DNA of 64,000 nucleotides from Hyperoodon ampullatus (taxonomy: Eukaryota > Chordata > Mammalia > Artiodactyla > Ziphiidae), in NCBI GenBank assembly GCA_949752795.1, contig CATKHW010000562.1:310001-374000 (forward strand). Direction: 5' to 3'. Numbering within the stretch: the first letter of the stretch is position 1; each line of letters starts with the position of its first letter. This document shows, piece after piece, positions 1 through 9,429 of the stretch. A model generated the notes under the pieces. That model was not told the origin of the DNA and did not search any database. It worked only from the letters and a program-made list of their open reading frames with translations. The position numbers and the translations under genes are program-made.

Positions 1-474
1 ATGGTCCTGGCCCTGGGCGCTCTTCTGGAAGCTTTCCATTGCCCTGCCTGAGATACCCCTCCTGTCCCGGCACCCACTGCTTTTTTCCTTCCTCACCTCA
101 GTCCGGAGAGAAATTCCAGCAGAAGGTATGGGTGACACATCCTCTTCTTTACAGGTGGCAGCCTGGCAACTCCTGCAGAAAGTCCGGCAGAGACCCACTC
201 ACACCGGGCCACCCACAAAGCCGTGGCCCCTCACTCCCTCCCACCGGCACAGCCCCGAGACTGCTGACGGGGCAGAGAATATGGAGTCAGGCACAGATTC
301 AGGGGCTATTGCTGCCTGCAGCGCTGTTTATATTGACCTCAACCCAGGCACACCTGGGGAGGGCCGGCCGGCAGGGTCAGGCTACACAGGTCAGCTAATC
401 CTCAGCCATCAGGGAATCACATTGTTGAAAATGGACCTCGCTAAGGCAGAATAGAAGCCAAGGAATAAAAGGAC
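1..474 (+). repeat. Head module, copy 1 (5' truncated by window edge)
   Basis: GC-rich, proline- and serine-rich when translated, and ending at a TAG at 452-454. The plus-strand frame is open from base 2 to 454. I do not recognise the protein or the DNA family. A pyrimidine-rich tract ending in ttacag near 150 resembles a splice acceptor, but this is a weak motif. It lies immediately upstream of an L1 3' UTR fragment. Its counterpart in the third unit leads towards an endogenous retrovirus, so an ERV leader or gag origin is possible but unproven. Confidence 0.6.
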
Positions 475-922
475 ACAATGCCATTTGCAGCACCGTAGGT
501 GTGTCTAGAGGTAATCACGTGACTTGTAGTAAGTCAGAAAGTGAAAGACACATATCATATCATATCTCTTATAGGTGTGACCGAAAAATGGATACCAGGG
601 CAGATATTTCCACGGAGAAGGGCAATCACAGATTCATTCAACAAACTTATGGTTCACCAATGGAAAGGTGTGAAGATTGGTTTCATTATGATATTGGGGT
701 TAACAGACATATACAAACACAGGTGACATATATAATCACCAAAGACCTACAGAATACCAAGAGAAGACTACTCAACATTCTGTCATAAGGTACATGGGAA
801 AAGGATCCCAGGAAGAACAGACATATGTATATGTGTAAAAGAACCACATCTTCCACACCTACAACAAGCCAAACATTGTAATCAAATTTGCTGTAATAAA
901 AAATAAAAAATTAAATTAAAAA
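475..922 (+). mobile_element. LINE-1 3' UTR fragment (copy 1)
   Basis: The segment opens with the L1 ORF2-end string 'aatgccatttgcagca', then an agtaagtcagaaag block and an atatcatatcatatctctta block, followed by 'aaacttatggttcacca' and a tail containing 'aacattgtaatcaaatttgctgtaataaaaa'-like sequence (shown here only as its order of words). These are the landmarks of cetartiodactyl L1 3' UTRs in sense orientation. It ends in an A/T-rich tail at 895-922. It is severely 5' truncated and not coding. I did not identify target-site duplications with confidence. Confidence 0.85.
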
Positions 923-1294
923 CACGAAGAAGAAGTAGTGAGACAAACTTGAGGGGCTTTCTCCTGGCACATTCCATTCTAAATTCCAATCTAGAACACG
1001 ACTTCCATTGAGGCTCTGTTGCCCCAGTAACCAGATTTTGTAAGTGAGAACTGCTGCCACCTTGTGGCCGTTTCACACAACAGCAGCTTTAATCCCAGCG
1101 CTAATGGTCAGTTGATATTCAAAATCATTGCAGGCCTGTAAATGACACCTGCCCTGAACACAAATCCTGGGTTCATATATCGACCAAAAAAATCAAAGGA
1201 CGTCCATATTTCAAAACGACAGTCTCAAAAGGCATATTTTACACACATTAGTGTTCTGCTTGTTTTTCTTTCTTTCTTTTTTTGTTAAAAAAAC
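923..1294. other. Spacer between two L1 fragments (copy 1)
   Basis: No gene seen. It contains an unassigned stretch (930-1190), then a pyrimidine-rich ttctttctttctttttttg run at about 1265-1285 that directly precedes the next L1 fragment. The same spacer recurs at 3653-4024. Confidence 0.6.
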
Positions 1295-2280
1295 GGGAAT
1301 GGCAAAAAGCTTCCCTCAGAATGGGCGAAAATATTTGCAAACGAATCAATGGACAAAGGTTTAATCTCCAATATATATAAAGCGCTCATGCAGCTTAATA
1401 TTAAAAAAAAGAAACAACCCAATACAAAAATGGGCAGAAGATCTAAAGAGACGTTTCTTCAAAGAAGACACAGAGATGGCCAAGACGCACATGAAAAGCT
1501 GCTCAACATCACTAATTATTAGAGAAATGCAAATCAAAACTACAATGAGGTATCACCTCACACCTGTTAGAATCGGCATCATCAAAAAATCTACAAGAAA
1601 CAAATTCTGGGGAGGGTGTGGACAAAAGGATCCGTCTTCCACTTGTGGTGGAAATGTAAATTGATACAGTCACGATGGAGAACAGTATGGAGTTTCCTTA
1701 AAAAACTAGAAATAGAATTACCATATGATCCAGCAATCCCACTTCTGGGCATATACCCAGAGAAAACCATAAATCAAAAAGGCACATTCACCACAATGCT
1801 CATTTCAGCACTATTTACAATAGCCAGGTAATGGAAGCAGCCTAAATACCCACAGACAGACGAATGGATAAAGATGTGGTACATATATAAAATGGAATAT
1901 TACTCAGCCATAAGAAGGAATGAAACTGGGTCATTTGTAGAGACGTCGATGGATCTAGAGACTGTCATACAGAATGAAGTAAGTCAGGAAGAGAAAAAAA
2001 ATATTGTATATTAATGCATATATGTGGAACCTAGAAAAATGGTACAGATGAACTGGTTTGTAGGGAAGAAATAGAGACACAGAGGTAGAGAACACACGTA
2101 AGGACTCCAAGTGTGGGAAGCCATGGGGAGGTGGTGTTGGGATGAGTTGGGAGATTGGGATTGACCTGTATACATGTATATGCATAATATACATAACTAA
2201 TAATAACCTGCTGTATAAAAAAATACATAAAATTAAATTTGAAAATTTTTAAAATATAATTTAAAAATAAAACATAAAAA
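1295..2280 (+). mobile_element. LINE-1 ORF2 C-terminus and 3' UTR (copy 1), decayed
   Basis: A sense-strand L1 3' end. It includes the ORF2 landmarks 'gggcagaagatctaaaga' (about 1433), 'gaaatgcaaatcaaaacta' (about 1525), 'ccatatgatccagcaatccc' (about 1721), the 'gggcatatacccagagaaaa' region and 'atggaatattactcagcc' (about 1892). It continues into a 3' UTR with 'gtggaacctagaaaaatgg' and a final 'cctgctgtataaaaaa'. The reading frame is interrupted by stops and frameshifts, for example near 1830, so it encodes no functional endonuclease or reverse transcriptase. The 3' UTR style is the one common in whales and other cetartiodactyls. Confidence 0.92.
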
Positions 2281-2396
2281 AGTTCTTCCCTTCACACAGA
2301 TGTATTTATATGAATGAATTATTTCCATGCTTATATCTATAAATACATAAAAGAGGTATAAAATCTAACTTGAACTAAAAAAGAAAAAAAAAAACC
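2281..2396. other. A/T-rich segment and poly(A) tract closing the duplicated unit (copy 1)
   Basis: The segment is A/T-rich and ends in an A-rich run at about 2378-2395. It marks the end of the L1 cassette and the start of the next head module. The counterpart is at about 5011-5126. Confidence 0.6.
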
Positions 2397-3203
2397 TGAA
2401 CCCACCAGTTATACAGAGGAAAACCCTCTCAGGGCACTTGCTCCAGCGGTAAACAATTCTGAAATTGGTCAGAGGTGGGGAATCATCTCCCATAGAGCCA
2501 GCAGCCCACTCCTACGCAAGGAGCGTCCTCATTGCAAAGCTGGGGGCCATGCAGAGGCATCTGTGAGTAACCGTGAGCTGAGCCCCAGGCCAGCTGCTGT
2601 TGAACTTTTCCCACCCTTCCCAGGTAAAACACCTGAATATGTACAAGGGCTTGAAAGCCTAGAGGAAGGGGCGTGGAGCCACACCAGCGATAGCACGCAG
2701 GCCAACTTGGTGCCTGCAGGCCAGCCAGGATGGTCCTGGCCCTGGGCGCTCTTCTGGAAGCTTTCCATTGTCCTGCCTGAGATACCCCTCCTGTCCCGCC
2801 CCCCACTGATTTTTTCCTTCCTCACCTCTATCCGGAGAGAAATTCCAGTGGAAGGTATGGGTGACACATCCTCTTCTTTACAAGTGGCAGCCTGGCAACT
2901 CCTACAGAAAGTCCAGCAGAGACCCACTCACACCGGGCCACCCACAAAGCCGTGGCCCCTCACTTCCTCCCACCGGCACTGCCCCGAGACTGCTGACTCG
3001 GCAGAGAATATGGAGTCAGGCACAGCTTCAGGGGCTATTGCTGCCTGCAGCGCTGTTTATATTGACCTCAACCCAGGCACACCTGGGGAGGGCCTGCCGG
3101 CAGGGTCAGGCTACCCAGGTCAGCTAATCCTCAGCCCTCAGGGAATCACATTGTTGAAAATGGACCTCGCTAAGGCAGAATAGAAGCCAAGGAATAAAAG
3201 GAC
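2397..3203 (+). repeat. Head module, copy 2 (complete)
   Basis: Complete head module between the poly(A) tract of unit 1 and the L1 fragment of unit 2. It is nearly identical to copy 1 over the shared part and to the first 600 bp of copy 3. It carries a 206-codon open frame at 2563-3183. No signal peptide, membrane segment or catalytic motif stands out. The GC-rich sequence also gives long open frames on the opposite strand, which weakens any coding argument. Confidence 0.7.
2563..3183 (+). other. 206-codon open frame in head module copy 2, no recognised family
   Basis: The frame starts at ATG 2563 and ends at TAG 3181-3183. The equivalent frame is open in copy 1 (2-454) and in copy 3 (5204-5905, 233 codons, different C-terminus). 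The predicted product is rich in Pro, Ser, Gly and Ala, with no domain I recognise. Preservation could reflect recent duplication rather than selection. I do not call it a gene. Confidence 0.2.
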
Positions 3204-3652
3204 ACAATGCCATTTGCAGCACCGTACGTGTGTCTAGAGGTAATCACGTGACTTGTAGTAAGTCAGAAAGTGAAAGACACATATCATATCATATCTCTTA
3301 TAGGTGTGACCGAAAAATGGATACCAGGGCAGATATTTCCACGCAGAAGGGCAATCACAGATTCATTCAACAAACTTATGGTTCACCAATGGAAAGGTGT
3401 GAGTATTGGTTTCATTATGATATTGGGGTTAACAGACATATACAAACACAGGTGACATATATTATCACCAAAGACCTACAGAATACCAACAGAAGACTAC
3501 TCAACATTCTGTCATAAGGTACATGGGAAAAGGATCCCAGGAAGAACAGACATATGTATATGTGTAAAAGAACCACATCTTCCACACCTACAACAAGCCA
3601 AACATTGTAATCAAATTTGCTGTAATAAAAAATAAAAAAATTAAATTAAAAA
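3204..3652 (+). mobile_element. LINE-1 3' UTR fragment (copy 2)
   Basis: Duplicate of the fragment at 475-922, with the same truncation point and the same A/T-rich tail. This shows it was copied as part of the 2.73-kb segment and not inserted independently. Confidence 0.85.
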
Positions 3653-4024
3653 CACGAACAAGAATTAGTGAGACAAACATGAGGGGCTTTCTCCTGGCAC
3701 ATTCCATTCTAAATTCCAATCTAGAACACGACTTGCATTGAGGCTCTGTTTCCCCAGTAACCAGATTTGGTAAGGGAGAACTGCTGCCACCTGGTGGCCG
3801 TTTCACACAACAGCAGCTTTAATCCCAGCGCTAATGGTCAGTTGATATTCAAAATCATTGCAGGCCTGTAAATGACACCTGCCCTGAACACAAATCCTGG
3901 GGTCATATATCGACCAAAAAATTCAAAGGACGTCCATATTTCAAAACGACAGTTTCAAAAGGCATATTTTACACACATTACTGTTCTTCTTCTTTTTCTT
4001 TCTTTCTTTTTTTGTTAAAAAAAC
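3653..4024. other. Spacer between two L1 fragments (copy 2)
   Basis: Duplicate of 923-1294, including the pyrimidine run before the next L1 fragment. No gene seen. Confidence 0.6.
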
Positions 4025-5010
4025 GGGAATGGCAAAAGGCTTCCCTCAGAATCGGCGAAAATATTTGCAAACGAATCAATGGACAAAGGTTTAATCTCCA
4101 ATATATATAAAGAGCTCATGCATCTTAATATTAAAAAAAACAAACAACCCAATACAAAAATGGGCAGAAGATCTAAAGAGACGTTTCTTCAAAGAAGACA
4201 CAGAGATGGCCAAGACGCACATGAAAAGCTGCTCAACATCACTAATTATTAGAGAAATGCAAATCAAAACTACAATGAGGTATCTCCTCAAACCTGTTAG
4301 AGTCGGCATCAACAGAAAATCTACAAACAACAAATTCTGGGGAGGGTGTGGACAAAAGGATCCCTCTTCCACTAGTGGTGGAAATGTAAATTGATACAGT
4401 CACGATGGAGAACAGTATGGAGTTTCCTTAAAAAAACTAGAAATAGAATTACCATATGATCCAGCAATCCCAATTCTGGGCATATACCCAGAGAAAACCA
4501 TAAATCAAAAAGGCACATTCACCACAATGCTCATTTCAGCACTATTTACAATAGCCATGTAATGGAAGCAACCTAAATACCCACAGACAGACGAATGGAT
4601 AAAGATGTGGTACATATATAAAATGGAATGTTACTCAGCCATAAGAAGGAATGAAACTGGGTCATTTGTAGAGACGTCGATGGATCTAGAGACTGTCATA
4701 CAGAATGAAGTAAGTCAGAAAGAGAAAAACAAATATTGTATATTAATGCATATATGTGGAACCTAGAAAAATGGTACAGATGAACTGGTTTGCAGGGAAG
4801 AAATAGAGACACAGAGGTAGAGAACACACGTATGGACACAAAGTGTGGGAAACCATGGGGTGGTGGTGGTGGGATGATTTGGGAGATTTGGATTGACCTG
4901 TATACATGTATATGCGTAAAATACATAACTAATAATAACATGCTGTATAACAAAATAAATAAAATTAAATTTCAAAATTTAAAAAAATAAAATTTAAAAA
5001 TACAACAGAA
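4025..5010 (+). mobile_element. LINE-1 ORF2 C-terminus and 3' UTR (copy 2), decayed
   Basis: Duplicate of 1295-2280 with scattered substitutions and small indels, for example one extra A in the run near 4431. The 3' UTR here keeps 'agaaagagaaaaacaaatat', closer to the usual L1 text than copy 1. It is non-coding. Confidence 0.92.
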
Positions 5011-5126
5011 AAAATTCTTCCCTTCACACAGATGTATTTATATGAATGAATTATTTCCATGCTTATATCTATAAATATATAAAAGAGGAATAAAATCTAA
5101 CTTGAACCAAAAAGAAAAAAAAAAAC
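5011..5126. other. A/T-rich segment and poly(A) tract (copy 2)
   Basis: Counterpart of 2281-2396, ending in an A-rich run at about 5109-5125 before the third head module. Confidence 0.6.
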
Positions 5127-5905
5127 CTGAACCCACCAGTTAGACAGAGGAAAACCCTATCAGGGCACTTGCTCCAGCAGTAAACAATTCTGAAATTGGT
5201 CAGATGTGGGGAATCATCTCCCATAGAGCCAGCAGCCCACTCCTACGCAAGGATCGTCCTCATTGCAAAGCGGGGGGCCATGCCGAGGCATCTGTGAGTA
5301 ACCATGAGCTGAGCCCCAGGCCAGCTGCTGTTGAACTTTTCCCACCCTTCCCAGGTAAAACACCTGAATATGTACAAGGGCTTGAAAGCCTAGAGGAAGG
5401 GCCGTGGAGCCACACCAGCGACAGCACGCAGGCCAACTTGGTGCCTGCAGGCCAGCCAGGAAGGTCCTGGCCCTGGGCGCTCTTCTGGAAGCTTTCCATT
5501 GCCCTGCCTGAGATAACCCTCCTGTCCCGGCCCCCACTGCTTTTTTCCTTCCTCACCTCTGTCCGGAGAGAAATTCCAGCAGAAGGTATGGGTGACACAT
5601 CCTCTTCTTTACAGGTGGCAGCCTGGCAACTCCTGCAGGAAGTCCAGCAGAGACCCACTCACATCGGGCCACCCACAAAGCCATGGCCCCTCACTCCCTC
5701 CCACCACCCCAGCCCCGACACTGCTGACGGGGCAGAGAATATGGCATCAGGCATAGCTACCGGGGCTCTCGCTGACTGGAGAGGTGTTTATATTGACCTC
5801 AACCCAGGCACACATGGGGAAAGCTGGCAGGCAGGTTCAGGCTGCCAAAATCAGCCAATCCTCACCCCTCAGGGGCTCACAGTTGCAGAAAATGAAACTT
5901 GCTAA
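5127..5905 (+). repeat. Head module, copy 3 (diverges after about 5,745)
   Basis: It matches copy 2 closely from about 5127 to 5745. The match then falls sharply but stays recognisable to about 5,890, where the open frame ends at a TAA (5903-5905). Unlike copies 1 and 2 it is not followed by L1 fragments. The frame from ATG 5204 is open for 233 codons. The drop in similarity partway through marks a recombination or conversion boundary. I do not recognise a protein family. Confidence 0.65.
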
Positions 5906-6510
5906 ATGGGCCAGGCCCGAGGAACAGGTGTCGGCTCTTGAGAGTCAGGATAGACAAGGGGCTGCAGCTGCGGCTTGTTTTCTGATCATTTTATCTGGTC
6001 CATGAGTGGAAAACAACTTCAAGAAGACCCTATCCTAATGAGAGGAACCCAGGAGTCAGGGAGAGGAGTGATGGTGGGTGGAGACAGAGGCCTGGTGCCC
6101 TGGCTACAGTGGAAGTGTCTGGAAGACCAGGCAGAAAGAGCCTGCAGTGAGTGATAGCCATGGTCACAGACCTGTCAGAGCTGCTGTTTGTTAGTTCAAG
6201 TCCTGCTCTGAGGTGTTCTGTGTCAGCAGTGAGCGACAGGTGAGCTGGGGGTTCTCTGCAAGTTGGGCTATGTGCACGGTTCCTGTGTGTCCAGCCCTGC
6301 TGTGGTACCTGCCCAGGGGAGCTCCGTATCCTGGGAAGGGCCTGAGTAGGAGAGCCCCATGGGCTGCTGGGTAGCTGCAGAGGTGAGCTCCATACCTTGG
6401 GAGGGACTTGACCACGAGAGCCCCATGGGCTGCGGGGTAGGGGTGAAGCCCAGGTGAGCTCCATATCCTGGGATTGGCCTGACCACGAGAGCCCCATGGG
6501 CTGCTGGAGA
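5906..6510. other. Non-coding stretch with a three-copy short tandem repeat
   Basis: No gene recognised. From 6319 to about 6515 there are three imperfect tandem copies of a 66-71-bp unit. They begin at 6319, 6385 and 6456 with 'gagctcc' and each contains 'gagccccatgggctgc'. The repeat ends just before the retroviral reverse transcriptase remnant. Confidence 0.6.
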
Positions 6511-6515
6511 CCTGG
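6319..6515. repeat. Three-copy minisatellite, 66-71-bp unit
   Basis: Copies start at 6319, 6385 and 6456. All share 'gagctcc', then a tcctggga or ccttggga block, then 'gagagccccatgggctgc'. The open frames seen on the minus strand here follow from the repeat and are not evidence of a gene. Confidence 0.8.
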
Positions 6516-7510
6516 TAAAGGATATCAGGACAGTCAGTGAAGCCACCGAGGATATACATCCAGTAGCTCCTATTTCCTACACCCTTCTGGTCATTCTACC
6601 ATCCACCAGGCCATGGCATTCTGTATTAGACTTCAATGATGCCTTCTTCTGTATTCCATTCATCTCAGAGTCACAAGAATTTTTGGCTTGTGAGTGGCAG
6701 GACACAACATGCAACAAAAGCAATAATGCTGGGCCGTCCTGCCCCAATGGTTCAAAAATCCCCACACCATCATTGGGGAAATGTCCTCTAAAGACCTTAA
6801 AGTTCAACCTCTGTAAAAGGGAACCCTCCTTCAATATGCAGATGACATTCTGATCGCCAGGCCGACTAAAGACGCCTCTGAACTACCTAGCCAAGAAAGG
6901 ATAGAAGGTGTCCAAGGAAAAGGCTCAAATATCCCAGGCTAAGGTGACATGCCTGGGCTTCATTCTCACAGATATTTGGAGAAACGCATCCCAGGATAGG
7001 GAAGAAGCCATTTGCAGCCTTACCTCTTCTAAAACTAGAAGACAGCTTAGGGGTTCCTGGGGAGGCCAAGGTTTTCTGCATCTGGATCCCTAACTACAGT
7101 CTAATAGCTGGGCCTCTACATGAAACACTGACAGGAAAAGATGATGATCCTTTTGAATAGAATCCAGAAGCAGCCATTCAAGATTGGAAAGAGCAGTCAA
7201 TTCAGACCCTTGCCCAGGAACTCCCTAATTTAGCTAAACCCTTTGACCTTTACATACCCGGTCAAAGGTTAATCGCCCTTGGAGCCTTAGTGCAAAAACT
7301 GGGACCACTTGAAATGGAGCAACACAAGAATGCCCTTCAGGTATGATAAACTATGATCACCAAGGGCTTTGCATACCGACTCATCAGGCCAGGATACTGG
7401 GGTATCTAAAAAGCTGGAAAACAGCAGCCCGCAAGGCCAGCTCCCTCCTAAGGGAAAAGGACCCCACGTGGTGATCCTAACCACCCATCATGCCCTGAAG
7501 TTGCAGGGAT
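6511..7510 (+). pseudogene. Endogenous retrovirus (class I, gammaretrovirus-like) pol remnant: RT to RNase H start
   Basis: The remnant reads along the plus strand in three shifting frames. The fingers/palm start of reverse transcriptase is visible from about 6511. The motif A aspartate lies in the LDFNDAFF stretch (Asp codon 6629-6631). The LPQ-type segment begins at 6739 in a different frame, and the motif C box is YADD at 6835-6846. The connection region follows in a third frame near 6908-7090, with stop codons around 7090-7160. A decayed RNase H start is recognisable near 7235-7310. There are at least two frameshifts and several stops, and no integrase was found. It is an old inactive copy. 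Class I assignment rests on pattern recognition, not on a search. Confidence 0.75.
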
Positions 7511-7789
7511 CGCTCTGTGGACACACTGACCTCGAGTGAGGAGGCCCTCCAACTCCAACCTCCAGAGAGACAAACGGGGGCAACGGGCCCCCAAGATGGC
7601 TCGTGTGACCATCACTTGACCTGGAGTTTCTCTCAGAAAACGGCAAGACTGTGCCCCGAAAGAGCAGACTACTGCTTGCAGGACTTACTGCACCCAGAGG
7701 GGAGCTAATAAGCTTGGCGGGGGAAACGTATATCACGCTTTCACCACAGAAAACCCTACAGACACCGCGGTGATGGTAGCCAATATGAC
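7511..7789. other. Unassigned ERV-internal or flanking sequence
   Basis: No clear motif. It lies between pol remnants and a probable env fragment, so it may be a degraded pol/env part left by an internal deletion. Confidence 0.35.
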
Positions 7790-7960
7790 CGGCTGGACTG
7801 CTGGCTACTTCTAAAGGCAGTTGACTCAGTGGACGTCATGGTCCTGGATCACCACTGACCCTGGACTGTCTGGGAGTTGCGCAGGCAGGGCTCTGACACA
7901 TGGTGCTGTTTGTACATTAATTCAGGGACCTAATTAAAGAAAGCACAGACTACTGGTCAG
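7790..7960 (+). pseudogene. Probable ERV env transmembrane-subunit remnant
   Basis: In one frame at about 7880-7925 the translation includes a CC pair followed by LYIN and a small-residue SG. This resembles the disulphide-loop region at the end of the immunosuppressive segment of gammaretroviral transmembrane proteins. Stops flank it on both sides. Its position downstream of pol with no integrase or surface subunit implies a large internal deletion. The fragment is short, so the call is tentative. Confidence 0.4.
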
Positions 7961-8470
7961 AGCATCTAGGCTGGCAAAAACTGTCAGCCTAAGGTCGCCG
8001 AACAAATGTGGGCTGGGGTGAAATCTGCCACCGCAGCATCTCTGTGCCTCTCTTTCCTGGACACTTAAAGGTCATTAGAATCTATAACACTTCCAATGCT
8101 GGTGCTCAGGTGGACGAGAAGAGAGGCAGGAGGCCTTGGGACAATCAACCTCACCTGGAGGCTGGTGGCGAGACGTTTTGCCCCTCCCCCCATGTAACAG
8201 TCTCCCACCACAGCATGAAGCAGTTACAAAAGAGGGGTCTGCACCCTCAACACCCCAAGAATGAGGAATGGAACAAAAAGCAGAGGAGGTTTTCGTCTCC
8301 GGCATCGTTCATTAAAAATTCCTGGGAGATAAAAGGAGAATCTGGGCAATAAAATAAAGTCTAACCTGTTTTTCCTTTGTGCTTTGTCTAATTTCACGTG
8401 CTTCTAGAGTTCCGCATGCAGAGGTCCCACACCCGGCACTTCAGACCCGATTTCCTAGTGCAGAATTGCT
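7961..8470 (+). mobile_element. Possible 3' LTR of the ERV remnant
   Basis: It follows the env-like scrap and contains overlapping AATAAA signals (8348-8358), followed by a T-rich stretch (8366-8395), as in an LTR R/U5 region. I could not define LTR ends (TG...CA) or find a 5' partner in the window. It could be non-LTR flank with a chance poly(A) signal. Confidence 0.35.
8348..8358 (+). promoter_or_regulatory. Overlapping AATAAA polyadenylation signals
   Basis: AATAAA at 8348-8353 and again at 8353-8358, followed by a T-rich region within 40 bp. This is consistent with an LTR polyadenylation site. Confidence 0.45.
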
Positions 8471-9060
8471 GGGTCAACACCTCAGCTAGCGGGGTCCCAT
8501 GCATACTCTGCGGCATAGAGCCTAAGCTGCAGCCAACACAGCACTCAAGAGCTCCATCCCCTCCCTCCCACTGACGCTGCCGGGGTCCCTACACAGCAGC
8601 CCAGCCCACAGCCCATGGGGGAGTGCACGCTCTCACCTCTCCATTCTGTTTTCAAAATAATGTTTCCTTTGCTTCTGAACCAAACTCAGTCTTGATCTGT
8701 TGGCTCCAATGACCCTGGGCATGGGGACTCCTGTTGGGGTCCACTCTGGAGGATCAGTAACAGAAATTGAGAACATTGTAACTTCAATGAACAGATGTGT
8801 GAGCCAAACTGTAGTTAACATAGAGCAGTGTATAATGCTCGGGTAAAATAAGATGTTTCTAAGACTTACATTTGATATTTCCCTCACTTTCCTATAAGCA
8901 AGTTCAGTGAAGATGTCTGTCTTATTTGTCAGGTCAACATTAGAGAAATGAAGTGATTTATTTCCATGGATGTACATCGAATACTCTTGGCTGAAGCTTC
9001 AATCTTGTTTTGAATGCTTTTCCATTGAAAATGATACCTCTCTTTCAGCTCCCCCATTTC
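8471..9060. other. Unassigned single-copy-looking sequence
   Basis: I see no gene, repeat family or RNA here. A 114-codon minus-strand open frame (8633-8977) has no recognisable features and is probably chance. Confidence 0.5.
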
Positions 9061-9290
9061 TGAGAAGTATAAAATCTTATAATTTATTATTACCAAAGGG
9101 GAAAGGTAGGAGAAGGGATAAATTAACAGTTTGGGATTAACACATACACACTGCTATGTATAAAAGAGATCATCAACAAGGAACTACTGTATAGCACAGG
9201 GAACTACACTGAATATTTTGCAATAACCTATAAGGGGAAATAATCTGAAAAAGAATAGATATTTTTATTGACATCATCTATCAATGACAG
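9061..9290 (+). mobile_element. LINE-1 3' UTR fragment
   Basis: Contains the L1 3' UTR words 'ttaccaaaggggaaagg' (about 9090), 'gggataaatta', 'gtttgggattaacacat', 'tactgtatagcacaggga' (about 9185) and 'aataacctataagggg', in that order on the plus strand. It is strongly 5' truncated. It gives an in-window reference for the L1 3' UTR part of the satellite monomer, where 'agagtttgatattagcaca' replaces 'acagtttgggattaacaca'. Confidence 0.88.
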
Positions 9291-9429
9291 ATAAAATGTA
9301 ACCTAAGCAAGGCCGATGGTGAGCGCTTCTGACCCTGAAGATTTCAGTCATCTAAAATTTGGGCTCTGCCTATTTCCCAAGGCCCTTAATGGACATACGT
9401 GTAGCCGTACCTTAAAAATTCCCCAGTTT
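9291..9429. other. Border between L1 fragment and satellite array
   Basis: Transition zone. I can align satellite sequence with confidence from about 9430-9470 onwards. The exact edge is unclear because the first monomer is heavily diverged. Confidence 0.4.

Larger units (their letters stand above)
1..5905. repeat. 2.73-kb segmental tandem duplication (2.2 copies in window)
   Basis: Base 1 aligns with base 2730 and the match continues with an offset of 2,729-2,730 for the whole of the first unit. A further match begins near 5,120 with an offset of about 2,731 from the second unit. Each full unit holds a head module, an L1 3' UTR fragment, a spacer and an L1 ORF2/3' UTR fragment. Units 1 and 2 differ by scattered substitutions only, so the duplication is younger than the L1 insertions within it. 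Unit 3 lacks the L1 cassette and continues into unrelated sequence. The duplication probably extends left of the window. Confidence 0.95.

Noticed and set aside
1295..2280. Functional L1 ORF2 C-terminal coding region
   Set aside because: The frame is broken by stops and indels and the element lacks everything upstream.
6030..6559. Minus-strand open frames of 92-155 codons
   Set aside because: They are produced by the three-copy tandem repeat at 6319-6515 and lie opposite the start of the retroviral RT remnant.
8633..8977. 114-codon minus-strand open frame
   Set aside because: No recognisable domain, start context or neighbouring exon signals. Its length is within what chance gives in A/T-rich sequence.
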